The notes beneath the pieces were generated by a model, which worked only from the letters and a program-made list of their open reading frames with translations, ran no database searches and was not told the DNA's origin. The translations under genes were made by a program, and so were the position numbers. A stretch of DNA of 64,000 bases from Desulfosporosinus lacus DSM 15449 (GTDB lineage Bacteria; Bacillota; Desulfitobacteriia; Desulfitobacteriales; Desulfitobacteriaceae), in NCBI RefSeq assembly GCF_900129935.1, contig NZ_FQXJ01000003.1, forward strand, positions 1 to 64,000, read 5' to 3'. Shown in pieces: positions 21,225-28,268 of this stretch. Position 1 is the stretch's first letter; each line of letters begins with the position of its first letter.

Positions 21225-23309
21225 TTATTGATTCCAAAAGTTTTTTCTAATGACCAAAACTATTCCATCATCATCTAAAGTCCCTCCGCTCAAACGGCGG
21301 GCTTCCTGTCCAATTAGATCTGCAATTTCTTGAGATTTATCTAAGGGCGTTTTCTCTAAATAGTCTTTGATCCAATCCGTTCCTTCCTTCAAGACATCTT
21401 GAACCCCATCCGTCAATAAAACCAAGGCTTCCCCGCTCTGCATTTCCAATTCAATAACAGGAGTGTCAATCTGGTTTAAAATTCCCGCAGGAAGGCTTGA
21501 AGATTCAATAACTTTTACTCCATCTTGACCGATTAAATAGGAGGGCGAGGCCCCCACTTTAATTAACTTTAAGTTAGTGGACTCTAAATCAAGAATTGCC
21601 ATATCAATTGTAACGAAACTTTCTTCGGGAGAACGCAATACCAAAATCGAATTCAGGGCTTGGATCGCACCTTCAGGTTTGAACCCTGTTGTCAGGAGTT
21701 GCTCAAGGAGGGTTAATGCCGTCGCGCTCATTTTGGCTGCATTTTCCCCAACACCCATACCATCACTTAAAACAAAGGCATGTTCCTTTGTGGAATAAGC
21801 AATAGAAGCATAATTATCCCCGCTCATTCCATTTCCGGTTTTCGTAAATGTTGTTATCCCCACATCAAGAAAAAAGCGGCGACGACGGGCTAAATTCGAT
21901 GGTTTTACTACTTCCCAGTTATGCTGTGTATGAAGTTCCTTAGCCAGGTTTCCTATGACCTGCGAAACATTTAGAAATTGGCGAGACAATGCTTCTTGAT
22001 TAAGAAGCAAGCGGCGACGCCATGTTTCTTGGTTCTTCTCTTGCTCAATGATAAACTGCACTCCCAATAGCATCTCTTTTAATCTCCCGCAATGACGTTT
22101 CCATTCGATGGGTAAGGCCTGTAACTTTACGTCTGTTTGCTTTTCGACCAATCCAAAAAGTTCAAAGAAAATATGGTATGTTTTATAAAACTCTCGGTTC
22201 CAACATACATCCATTGTTGGGCAAGAATGACATACACGCTCAACCAGAACATTCATTAATTCTGGAACTTCTGGACGTATCTCAAATGATTCTACCTCTG
22301 CCGCTTGATAACTTAAGGCTATTTGATCGAAAATCTCTGACAATGCTTTGACTTTGGAAACCGTGGTCTCGACCTCTGGAATTACCTTAGGTTTTAAGAA
22401 ATCTTTTTCCGGGGTTGCTCCTGGCCATATTAAAAAGAGGAAAAGACCCACTGTAGAGGAAATGAGCTGCGAATATATTGCCTCCTGCCGTAAAAAGACG
22501 GTAAGTATCAGCATCACCGAAATAAAAGCGGTCCCGATTCCCAGTTTACCTAACCGCCGAAAAGCCCCCGTGCAAAAACCGGCTAATCCGTATATTCCAG
22601 CATCTATGAGATTCTGAGTATTTACCGATAATTGAGGCATAAAACCAAGTAATGCTCCTACACCCGCAGCCGTCCCTGCTCCGTAACGTTCCGATACAAA
22701 TAACGTAAAGAAACTCAATAGGACGATTGGGAAATTGATTCCCATAACCTGAACCCCTTGAAGACCGCTAATTACACCAATAAGAATGAAAAGCCAAGCA
22801 ATTCCTTGTTCATTCTGGAACTCCCCACTCCAAATGGGCTCTTGATGACATAAAGCAAACCAAAAAATAATTGAGCAACCTCCAGAAATTATCCCCTGAA
22901 GTGCAACTATAAGAAATGCATATAGATCAGGATTTGCGAAGCTAATAGAAAGAGAAGGGACTAGTGCTGTCATCAAAGTCGTTATGGCAACTAAAAAAAT
23001 CCCCTGATGCTTCTTTTTACGCAAAGAAGGCACAATCACCATTAAAGCGGCTAACATAGCCACACCCTGTAAAGTGAAAGATATGTCGTTCAATGAAATC
23101 ATACCCAATAGAATACCCAGCAAACCAAAAGGAAACCCTTTTTCTCCTCTCAGTATCAAGGCTGCTCCGAACGCTACCCCAAAGGGATGTAACCCAAATA
23201 TGCTTCCTCGCGCCAACACTCCCCCTAGTATTAAAGGAAGAAACGCACTTTCAATTGAAATCCTGCTTCGCAGACCTTGATCCAGTTTTAATGTTGCCCA
23301 TTCTGCCAT
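21225..23309 (-). CDS. spoIIE: stage II sporulation protein E (PP2C phosphatase)
   Basis: Membrane phosphatase that dephosphorylates SpoIIAA at the sporulation septum, releasing sigma-F. The 694-residue product has about ten hydrophobic segments in residues 20-300, a central regulatory region with a cysteine group (CHSCPTMDVCW, about 355), and a C-terminal PP2C domain with the metal aspartate in AFVLSDGMGVGE (about 508) and DDDGIVLVIRK at the end. The start is taken at the ATG after AAGAGGTGACGTT. An ATG 42 bp upstream lies inside the promoter and is rejected. Its promoter matches Spo0A control. Confidence 0.96.
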   Translation of the reverse strand: MAEWATLKLDQGLRSRISIESAFLPLILGGVLARGSIFGLHPFGVAFGAALILRGEKGFPFGLLGILLGMISLNDISFTLQGVAMLAALMVIVPSLRKKKHQGIFLVAITTLMTALVPSLSISFANPDLYAFLIVALQGIISGGCSIIFWFALCHQEPIWSGEFQNEQGIAWLFILIGVISGLQGVQVMGINFPIVLLSFFTLFVSERYGAGTAAGVGALLGFMPQLSVNTQNLIDAGIYGLAGFCTGAFRRLGKLGIGTAFISVMLILTVFLRQEAIYSQLISSTVGLFLFLIWPGATPEKDFLKPKVIPEVETTVSKVKALSEIFDQIALSYQAAEVESFEIRPEVPELMNVLVERVCHSCPTMDVCWNREFYKTYHIFFELFGLVEKQTDVKLQALPIEWKRHCGRLKEMLLGVQFIIEQEKNQETWRRRLLLNQEALSRQFLNVSQVIGNLAKELHTQHNWEVVKPSNLARRRRFFLDVGITTFTKTGNGMSGDNYASIAYSTKEHAFVLSDGMGVGENAAKMSATALTLLEQLLTTGFKPEGAIQALNSILVLRSPEESFVTIDMAILDLESTNLKLIKVGASPSYLIGQDGVKVIESSSLPAGILNQIDTPVIELEMQSGEALVLLTDGVQDVLKEGTDWIKDYLEKTPLDKSQEIADLIGQEARRLSGGTLDDDGIVLVIRKNFWNQ

Positions 23310-23339
23310 AACGTCACCTCTTAACCATTTATTGGAAAC

Positions 23340-23404
23340 ATTATAACGCAAATTATTGGCAAAGCTTGTCTAGTAAAGTCAATAAAGCACAGCAACTTTC
23401 GACG
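23340..23404 (-). promoter_or_regulatory. spoIIE promoter: sigma-A with 21-bp spacer and upstream 0A box
   Basis: -35 TAGACA (23367-23372), 21-bp spacer, perfect -10 TATAAT (23340-23345). A 6/7 Spo0A box (CGTCGAA, 23398-23404) lies 25 bp upstream of the -35. The 21-bp spacing is the known oddity of Spo0A-activated sigma-A promoters such as B. subtilis spoIIE. The predicted start is about 24 nt ahead of the spoIIE ATG. Confidence 0.65.
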
Positions 23405-23465
23405 TTGTTCACAGTAAATCTCACTAAAATCTCGCTATAACACTATGGGCCTGATAAATATGCCA

Positions 23466-23507
23466 GCATTTTTATTTTTTGAAATAAAAATGCGTGCTGT
23501 CGCACGC
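23466..23507 (-). terminator. tandem palindromes, probable second terminator after yabR
   Basis: Two overlapping inverted repeats. GCGTGC-GACA-GCACGC is followed on the minus strand by ATTTTTATTT, the usual terminator layout. The T-rich part is itself one arm of a perfect 12-bp repeat (23466-23477 with 23482-23493). It would stop read-through into spoIIE. Confidence 0.5.
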
Positions 23508-23518
23508 GCTCAAATCAG

Positions 23519-23527
23519 TTATCCACA
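23519..23527 (+). promoter_or_regulatory. perfect DnaA box
   Basis: TTATCCACA, the consensus 9-mer, in the gap between yabR and spoIIE, about 120 bp upstream of the spoIIE promoter. Confidence 0.5.
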
Positions 23528-23563
23528 AATTAATAATTTTATACTTTCCTGTACAAGTACAAT

Positions 23564-23586
23564 AAAAAAACCGCCTTTCCGGCGGT
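23564..23586 (-). terminator. intrinsic terminator after yabR
   Basis: ACCGCC/GGCGGT stem with a 5-nt loop followed by seven T on the minus strand. Confidence 0.85.
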
Positions 23587-23592
23587 TATGTT

Positions 23593-23982
23593 CTAGTATC
23601 TGCTTGATCCTCTGCCTCCACGTTTAGAGTCTGTGGCCCGACGGAATTCAGTCTGACGTTCATCACTGTCTTTTATAAACTTAGCCAATTTATCCTCAAA
23701 GGACACTGTTGGCGGAAGACGGCGTTCACGACTCACATTGCGAACAGGGGGATTTGCTTGTTTAATTGAGAGTCCGATTTTTCCCTTTTCATCAACGTGA
23801 ATGACCTTAACTTTTACATGATCTTGTTCCTTTAAGTAATCTCGAACGTCCTTGACATAGGCATCAGCGACTTCCGAGATATGTACAAGTCCGGTGATTC
23901 TATCCGGTAATTCAATAAATGCCCCAAAGTTCGTGATCCCTGTTACGACACCTTCAACAATACTGCCAACGTCAATGGCCAT
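23593..23982 (-). CDS. yabR: S1 RNA-binding domain protein (YabR/GSP13 type)
   Basis: One S1 domain at residues 3-72 (VGSIVEGVVTGITNFGAF, HISEVADAYVKDV, GKIGLSIKQA), then a basic, disordered C-terminus rich in Arg/Ser/Gly. The family binds RNA or ribosomes; the exact role is unsettled. At 129 residues it matches YabR of Bacillus and sits in the same place, between divIC and spoIIE. The ATG start gives a 10-12 nt gap to AAGGAGGAG; a TTG three codons upstream is the alternative. Confidence 0.85.
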   Translation of the reverse strand: MAIDVGSIVEGVVTGITNFGAFIELPDRITGLVHISEVADAYVKDVRDYLKEQDHVKVKVIHVDEKGKIGLSIKQANPPVRNVSRERRLPPTVSFEDKLAKFIKDSDERQTEFRRATDSKRGGRGSSRY

Positions 23983-24082
23983 ACGAAGCAAACTCCTCCT
24001 TGTGATGATCTATCTATACTTACTCTATATTATATGCAGTACATTTCATGCCTGTCAAGGTTAAGTAGACTAATGTGGCGTA

Positions 24083-24394
24083 CTAATTCTTGGGAGAAAT
24101 GAGAATTTCGCCTTGTTTAACAAGACCTAGCTGTTCTCGGGCTAACTGTTCGATGTAACTTGGTGTATTCAACCGAGTAATCTCATCATTAAGAATCTTT
24201 TCCTGTTGAAGTAATTTGGTCTTTTCTTGATTCAATTGAGCTAGTTGATCCTCAACCCGAGTTCGGAGTTTCCATATCTGCCAAGCTGAGCTCCCAACTA
24301 TCGCCATGAGCACCACCAAAACAAGAATAGAACTGCGACGAATTCGGACCCTTTGGCGATTTTTTGGGTTACTCTTCAGACGAGCCCTCTTCAT
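24083..24394 (-). CDS. divIC: septum formation initiator DivIC/FtsB family
   Basis: Bitopic division protein that pairs with FtsL in the divisome. The 103-residue product shows a basic cytoplasmic start (residues 1-21), one transmembrane helix (about 22-41), a leucine-zipper-like coiled coil (about 44-80) and the conserved end YIEQLAREQLGLVKQGE. Its start overlaps the upstream helix-turn-helix gene by 26 bp, so the two are translationally linked. Order yabQ-(HTH)-divIC-yabR follows Bacillus apart from the inserted HTH gene. Confidence 0.92.
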   Translation of the reverse strand: MKRARLKSNPKNRQRVRIRRSSILVLVVLMAIVGSSAWQIWKLRTRVEDQLAQLNQEKTKLLQQEKILNDEITRLNTPSYIEQLAREQLGLVKQGEILISPKN

Positions 24395-24611
24395 CCAATT
24401 CCTCTCCTCCTATACCAAGTTCCCCGCCCGGAATGATACAGACAATTTCATACCCTTTACTTCTTGCGCGGGTTAATAGAGTCGCGACCGAACTCTGACT
24501 GAGATGAAGTCGTTTTGCGATGTCTTCCAGCGACTTTCCACTTTCTTTGAGAATCACTGCTTGGCGTTCCCGAAAACTAAGTTTTTCCAAGCCTCGAATT
24601 TCTAGTTGCAC
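24369..24611 (-). CDS. small helix-turn-helix protein, sigma-70 region 4-like
   Basis: An 80-residue protein beginning at a GTG with AAGGG ahead. Residues 9-55 (LSFRERQAVILKESGKSLED, then IAKRLHLSQSSVATLLTRA) match a sigma region 4/LuxR-type DNA-binding helix-turn-helix. The end is very acidic (EELDEEGSSEE). I do not recognise a named family member. Its coding end overlaps divIC, suggesting joint control with cell division. The longer frame upstream runs through the DnaA-box array and is rejected as coding. Confidence 0.7.
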   Translation of the reverse strand: MQLEIRGLEKLSFRERQAVILKESGKSLEDIAKRLHLSQSSVATLLTRARSKGYEIVCIIPGGELGIGGEELDEEGSSEE

Positions 24612-24634
24612 TGTGGCACGCCCTTGCTTAAAAG

Positions 24635-24698
24635 TTATCCACAAATTGTGGATAGATTGTGGACATATCACCTACAATCTGTCTACAAACCGTTTACA
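24635..24698. promoter_or_regulatory. phased array of DnaA-box-like sites
   Basis: TTATCCACA (24635-24643, perfect), then on the other strand CTATCCACA (24647-24655, 8/9) and ATGTCCACA (24658-24666, 7/9) exactly 11 bp apart. Three degenerate forward sites follow with cores CTACA/CTACA/TTACA at 24672, 24683 and 24694, again 11 bp apart. The array starts about 11 bp downstream of the predicted transcription start of the HTH-divIC unit. Confidence 0.6.
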
Positions 24699-24715
24699 AA
24701 CCAACGGGTAATTCC

Positions 24716-24743
24716 ATTATAGCACTCAGTATTAAGGAATCAA
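24716..24743 (-). promoter_or_regulatory. sigma-A promoter for the HTH-divIC unit
   Basis: TTGATT (24738-24743), 16-bp spacer, TGC-TATAAT with a perfect extended -10 (24716-24721). Transcription would begin near 24709, leaving a leader of about 98 nt filled by the DnaA-box array. Confidence 0.65.
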
Positions 24744-24758
24744 GACCTCTGGAAAATT

Positions 24759-25265
24759 TTAACCATTCGTTCTTGGTGGTAGAAGCCCCTTCCACCAATT
24801 TCTGAGCCTTCTTTTAACACGTCTGGCTCGCTTAAGAAGAATAACTTCTCCAATTCTATAAAGAAGCAAACTCAACCAGTGCAATATCGCATAAGGGGGT
24901 CTCATTATGATTACCAAACCCCTAATCGGAATCTTGATGCTTCTGTGAATAAGTTTTGCAAGATAGGATATCAGTCTGTAGAATCCGAAACAAGCACGTA
25001 ACGTAAAAACACTAAATATTTTCAGATACAGCCCTAAGCCCAGCAGGCTTCCCCAAATAATGTAAAAGCGGAAGTCTAGCGCGTTAGCTCTTTCAAAAAA
25101 GTAAAAAAGAATTACTATAGAAATTAAAGAAAAAATCACATCCCCTATAAAGGTTAAAATTTGTCCAAAGTCTTGCCAGCGACGAAAAGAGCGATATAAG
25201 TCAAAAACCAAACCGACGGTTGCTCCAGCGAGGATTACCCAAAAGAAAGTCTCGAATTCTGAGAT
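24759..25265 (-). CDS. yabQ: spore cortex protein YabQ (apparent ATC start)
   Basis: Mother-cell membrane protein needed for cortex formation in Bacillus. The 168-residue reading shows four to five hydrophobic segments (about 5-22, 34-58, 65-90, 110-135) and a very basic end. The start is odd: the only well placed codon after AGGAGG (7-nt spacing) is ATC, giving (M)SEFETFFWVILAGATVG, which restores the first membrane helix seen in the family. The first standard start, a TTG 54 bp further in, would cut that helix off. It follows yabP by 55 bp. Confidence 0.8.
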   Translation of the reverse strand: MSEFETFFWVILAGATVGLVFDLYRSFRRWQDFGQILTFIGDVIFSLISIVILFYFFERANALDFRFYIIWGSLLGLGLYLKIFSVFTLRACFGFYRLISYLAKLIHRSIKIPIRGLVIIMRPPYAILHWLSLLLYRIGEVILLKRARRVKRRLRNWWKGLLPPRTNG

Positions 25266-25320
25266 TGTTCTTCCTCCTCTCTTTCTTAACTCTTCAAGCT
25301 ATGGAGGAATCGTTCGCTTT

Positions 25321-25599
25321 TCAACGAAACACACGGTTCAAAAATCCTCGACGCGCAGCATTGCTAGAACTTCGGTGATAAATCAAAGCACCAACTGACC
25401 CTTGAAGATCCACTAAACCTTCCTCAAGATTGAGCAATTTAATGCCTAACTGATCTCCTTTGACACTCAATATCCCAAGTTCTGTTTCCAGAACAATTTC
25501 CTTGGGGTCAAAGGACTGAACTTTTAGTATCCCTGTCAATTCAATAAGTTCCCGATTCTGCATGACAAGGCGATGTCCCTTGGCAACTTTATCGACCAT
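25321..25599 (-). CDS. yabP: sporulation protein YabP
   Basis: A 92-residue protein of the YabP/YqfC family: ENRELIELTGILKV-type opening (here QNRELIELTGILKVQS, about 14-29), ILSVKGDQLGIKLLNLEEG in the middle and a basic end. It is required for cortex formation in Bacillus, where it is made in the mother cell under sigma-E. ATG follows AGGGGGATGGGGC. I could not find a convincing sigma-E promoter; the 300 bp upstream is unusually rich in stem-loops. Confidence 0.9.
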   Translation of the reverse strand: MVDKVAKGHRLVMQNRELIELTGILKVQSFDPKEIVLETELGILSVKGDQLGIKLLNLEEGLVDLQGSVGALIYHRSSSNAARRGFLNRVFR

Positions 25600-25639
25600 G
25601 CCCCATCCCCCTAACTCTTTTTCTTCATATAACCCTATT

Positions 25640-25880
25640 CAGCTGGCCTGTACTTTAGACATCTTGGGAGTTAGTTTCTTAGAGCGTACTTAGAGTACCT
25701 ACCGATTTCAGTCAAAACCCGCTCTCTAAGCTTAGTTCCTCCCTCCGGACAGTAATCCTTAACAGTTCGTGAGTTAAGGTCACTGAGGCATTGTTTGCGC
25801 CTCTTACGCAATGATACTGGGCTGGAGTGTACGTCTAGTGAAAAGCAATCCAGAAAATGTGCACGACCCTCAACTTAATT
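25640..25880 (-). ncRNA. candidate structured RNA or long leader ahead of yabP
   Basis: No gene fits here, yet several perfect stems lie in series on the minus strand: GAGGC/GCCTC (25799-25803 with 25785-25789), CCTTAAC/GTTAAGG (25773-25779 with 25757-25763), CTTAGAG.GCG/CGCTCTAAG (25720-25730 with 25678-25686) nested in GGGAG/CTCCC, and a GTAC/GTAC hairpin at 25686-25698. The rqcP terminator just upstream means a new transcript must begin here. It may be a leader of yabP or a separate RNA. Confidence 0.4.
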
Positions 25881-25900
25881 TTGGTGAAACCCAGGTATAT

Positions 25901-25931
25901 AAAAAAACAGAGTCTTTTACTTAAGACTCTG
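25901..25931 (-). terminator. intrinsic terminator overlapping the rqcP stop
   Basis: CAGAGTCTT/AAGACTCTG, 9-bp stem with a 6-nt loop (25908-25916 with 25923-25931), followed by seven T on the minus strand. The stem includes the rqcP stop codon. Confidence 0.85.
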
Positions 25932-26184
25932 CCTTTCGTTCATCTCGAATCAATTCGTAGAGTGTCTGCGCTTCGTTAGCTTTTATACTGTTCGGAGTCG
26001 ATAACACTTGGACTTCAATCACACGATTTGCAAACTCCAGAGTGATACGGTCCCCTGGCTTGACATCTGCCGAGGGTTTAGCGACTTTTCCGTTAATTGA
26101 AATTTTTTCTCCCACACAAACATCTTTAGCAACCGTTCGACGCTTAATGAGTCGAGATACTTTTAAATATTTATCAATTCGCAT
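25921..26184 (-). CDS. rqcP: S4-domain ribosome quality control factor RqcP (YabO/Hsp15 family)
   Basis: An 87-residue protein made almost entirely of an S4 RNA-binding domain: MRIDKYLKVSRLIKRRTVA at the start and NGKVAKPSADVKPGDRI in the middle. In Bacillus RqcP works with RqcH to add alanine tails on stalled 50S subunits. Gene order yabN-(hup)-rqcP-yabP agrees with Bacillus yabN-yabO-yabP. It ends at a strong terminator, so it is probably not co-transcribed with yabP. Confidence 0.92.
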   Translation of the reverse strand: MRIDKYLKVSRLIKRRTVAKDVCVGEKISINGKVAKPSADVKPGDRITLEFANRVIEVQVLSTPNSIKANEAQTLYELIRDERKAES

Positions 26185-26232
26185 ACCAACCCCGCCTTAA
26201 AATCTCAAATAGTTAAACTTTCACAGATATAC

Positions 26233-26263
26233 AAAGTCAGGTTCCAGAATGGAACCTGACTTT
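26233..26263 (-). terminator. terminator after hup
   Basis: Perfect 14-bp inverted repeat (AAAGTCAGGTTCCA and its complement) with a 3-nt loop; the T-run is short (TTT). It lies between hup and rqcP and can form on either strand. Confidence 0.7.
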
Positions 26264-26280
26264 ATCACCAGTCCGAAGAC

Positions 26281-26556
26281 TCATTTTTGTACCGCGTCCT
26301 TGAGAGCTTTACCTGCCTTAAAGCCGGGTACCTTAGCCGCAGGAATTTGGATTTCTTCCTTCGTTTGTGGGTTTCTTCCAGTCCGTGCTGCACGATCTTT
26401 AACTTCGAATGTCCCAAAACCAACTAGTTGGACTTTTTCACTTTGTGCCAACGATTCCTCGATCACTTCAAAAACAGCTTTTACTGCTTTTTCAGCATCC
26501 TTCTTGGACATGTCGGCCTTCTCCGCAACTGCGCTAACTAATTCAGCCTTATTCAA
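26281..26556 (-). CDS. hup: HU family DNA-binding protein
   Basis: A 91-residue nucleoid protein with the HU signature [18 protein letters not shown] (about 46-63) in the DNA-gripping arm and the dimerisation helices [20 protein letters not shown] before it. The start codon is TTG, 8 nt after GGAGG. In Bacillus hbs lies elsewhere; here hup is inserted between yabN and rqcP, and ends with its own terminator. Confidence 0.96.
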   Translation of the reverse strand: MNKAELVSAVAEKADMSKKDAEKAVKAVFEVIEESLAQSEKVQLVGFGTFEVKDRAARTGRNPQTKEEIQIPAAKVPGFKAGKALKDAVQK

Positions 26557-26640
26557 AATGAGTCCCTCCTAAATAACTGATCTACTACGTAAATTATATT
26601 TCGCGATAAATAACCAATCTCCTGCTTTTTTTAGATTATA

Positions 26641-28095
26641 TTACACCTTATTGCCACTTTTTTCTTGGGATTTTGCTTTTTCCCAAAAAATATCCATTTC
26701 ATCAAGGGAAAGTTGCCCAAAATCCACATCATTTTTCTCGCTTAATTCAACCATTTTTAGGAAACGTTTCTGAAACTTATGTATAGTGTCCCTTAAAACC
26801 TCTTCAGTATCAAGCTTTAAAAATCTAGCGAGATTAACGATGGAGAACAATAAATCACCTAGTTCTTCACGGATCCCAATCCCATCAGTTAAAGCACCCT
26901 CCAGCTCTTGTAATTCCTCTTTAACCTTACCCCAAGGCCCCTCGATATCTGACCAGTCAAACCCTGTCTTGGCAACTCTGCGTTGAGTTGACGCGGCCCA
27001 CATAAGTGACGGCAACCCCTTGGGATCATTAAAGAAGTCTCTTCTCTTATCGCTCTCCTTCTCTTTCAGCTTAATTCTATCCCAAGTAAGGATGACATCA
27101 TCTGCAGTTTCAGCCTGCTCTTCGCCGAAAACATGGGGATGCCTGCGAATCATTTTTTGAATAACCCCGCGCAATACATCTTGAAGTTCAAAAATACTGG
27201 CCTCAGTAGCGATCTGAGCATGAAAAACTACTTGCAATAATAAGTCTCCCAACTCTTCACACAAATTATACATATCTTTTTTTTCGATTGCTTCAAGAAC
27301 TTCATAGCTTTCTTCAATCAGATATTGCTTTAACGTATCATGTGTTTGTTCTCTATCCCATGCACACCCTCCTTCTGCACGCAAAGTCCTCATAACTTTC
27401 ACCAACTTATAAAAAGAGATAACCTCTGAGTTGGGAGGCAAAACAATCGTCGTTAAATGATCGAAGTCTCCATGGTCCATCTCGTAAAGCGGAAGCTTGT
27501 CCACGTGTTCTAATTTAGTTCCCAAAGCCTGGACTACATATACCCATGCATCATCTGGATAGGCATTCATAAGATCTAATTTGACCTCTGAGGCGATTAA
27601 CTTATTATAAACTTGAGGAATAACAAGCCATTCCCGCCCTGTTAGTTCAACATCTTTGAGGGCATCATAGTTTCGTATTGACACTCCATCGATAGGGTCG
27701 AACTTCAAGACTCTGAAAATCTCATCCACAAAGCTCATCGCCGGATGAATCACAACGTTATATTCTGGAGCAAGTCTTTCCGCAATAAGTTGTACGGTCC
27801 TTTCTGCAACCATGGGATGACCCGGTACTGTATAGATGACCTCAGCCCTCTTTTTTAATTCGTTACGTAATTGCTCTGTGATCTTTTCATATACCGCCTC
27901 AAAGGAAGTTTCTGCAGCATAGATTTCATCAAATGATTCGACACTTACACCCTCAGCCATTAATTCTTGAACGCAAGGATGCTGGGCTGTACGCGCAAAG
28001 ATTTTCTTTGCACTGCATATACGCCGATAGTTTCCAAGGGTTAGCTGGTCTAGGCCGGCAGGACCTAACCCAATTACATGAAGACACGCAGACAT
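26641..28095 (-). CDS. yabN: fusion of tetrapyrrole-methylase-like domain and MazG nucleotide pyrophosphohydrolase (YabN)
   Basis: The 484-residue protein joins an N-terminal SAM-dependent methylase-like domain (LHVIGLGPAGLDQLTLG at residues 5-21, YTVPGHPMVAERT about 98) to two MazG modules: WDREQTHDTLKQYLIEESYEVLEAI (about 250) and a second one from about 375 with REELGDLLFSIVNLARF. MazG removes pyrophosphate from non-canonical NTPs; the methylase half has no proven substrate. The ribosome binding site AGGAGGTGAT is a perfect anti-SD match. Same position as B. subtilis yabN; yabM (spoVB-like) is absent between it and spoVT. Confidence 0.93.
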   Translation of the reverse strand: MSACLHVIGLGPAGLDQLTLGNYRRICSAKKIFARTAQHPCVQELMAEGVSVESFDEIYAAETSFEAVYEKITEQLRNELKKRAEVIYTVPGHPMVAERTVQLIAERLAPEYNVVIHPAMSFVDEIFRVLKFDPIDGVSIRNYDALKDVELTGREWLVIPQVYNKLIASEVKLDLMNAYPDDAWVYVVQALGTKLEHVDKLPLYEMDHGDFDHLTTIVLPPNSEVISFYKLVKVMRTLRAEGGCAWDREQTHDTLKQYLIEESYEVLEAIEKKDMYNLCEELGDLLLQVVFHAQIATEASIFELQDVLRGVIQKMIRRHPHVFGEEQAETADDVILTWDRIKLKEKESDKRRDFFNDPKGLPSLMWAASTQRRVAKTGFDWSDIEGPWGKVKEELQELEGALTDGIGIREELGDLLFSIVNLARFLKLDTEEVLRDTIHKFQKRFLKMVELSEKNDVDFGQLSLDEMDIFWEKAKSQEKSGNKV

Positions 28096-28217
28096 TTAGG
28101 TATCACCTCCTAAAATAGTTTACCACAAACTGCCTAACGGGTATAGAAAGGAAGAGTGGCTGGGACATTCGAAATTAGAGTACCACCGTGGACGGCAAGG
28201 CGCCCCAACTGTCGAGT

Positions 28218-28248
28218 ATAAAAAATAAAGCGGCAGGACCGCTTTATT
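28218..28248 (-). terminator. intrinsic terminator after spoVT
   Basis: AATAAAGCGG/CCGCTTTATT, 10-bp perfect stem with a 5-nt loop (28224-28248), followed by TTTTTA on the minus strand. Confidence 0.85.
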
Positions 28249-28268
28249 ATGTATTGCTTTGCTAATGT

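Noticed and set aside
24612-24671. Upstream extension of the HTH gene's reading frame
   Set aside because: The extra codons lie in the DnaA-box array and lack a ribosome binding site; a GTG with AAGGG fits better.
28096-28215. GGTGGTAC followed by GTCCC in the yabN leader, resembling a T-box antiterminator
   Set aside because: Only about 120 bp separate the spoVT terminator from yabN, too short for stem I and a specifier loop, and the conserved TGGTACCGCG block is incomplete.
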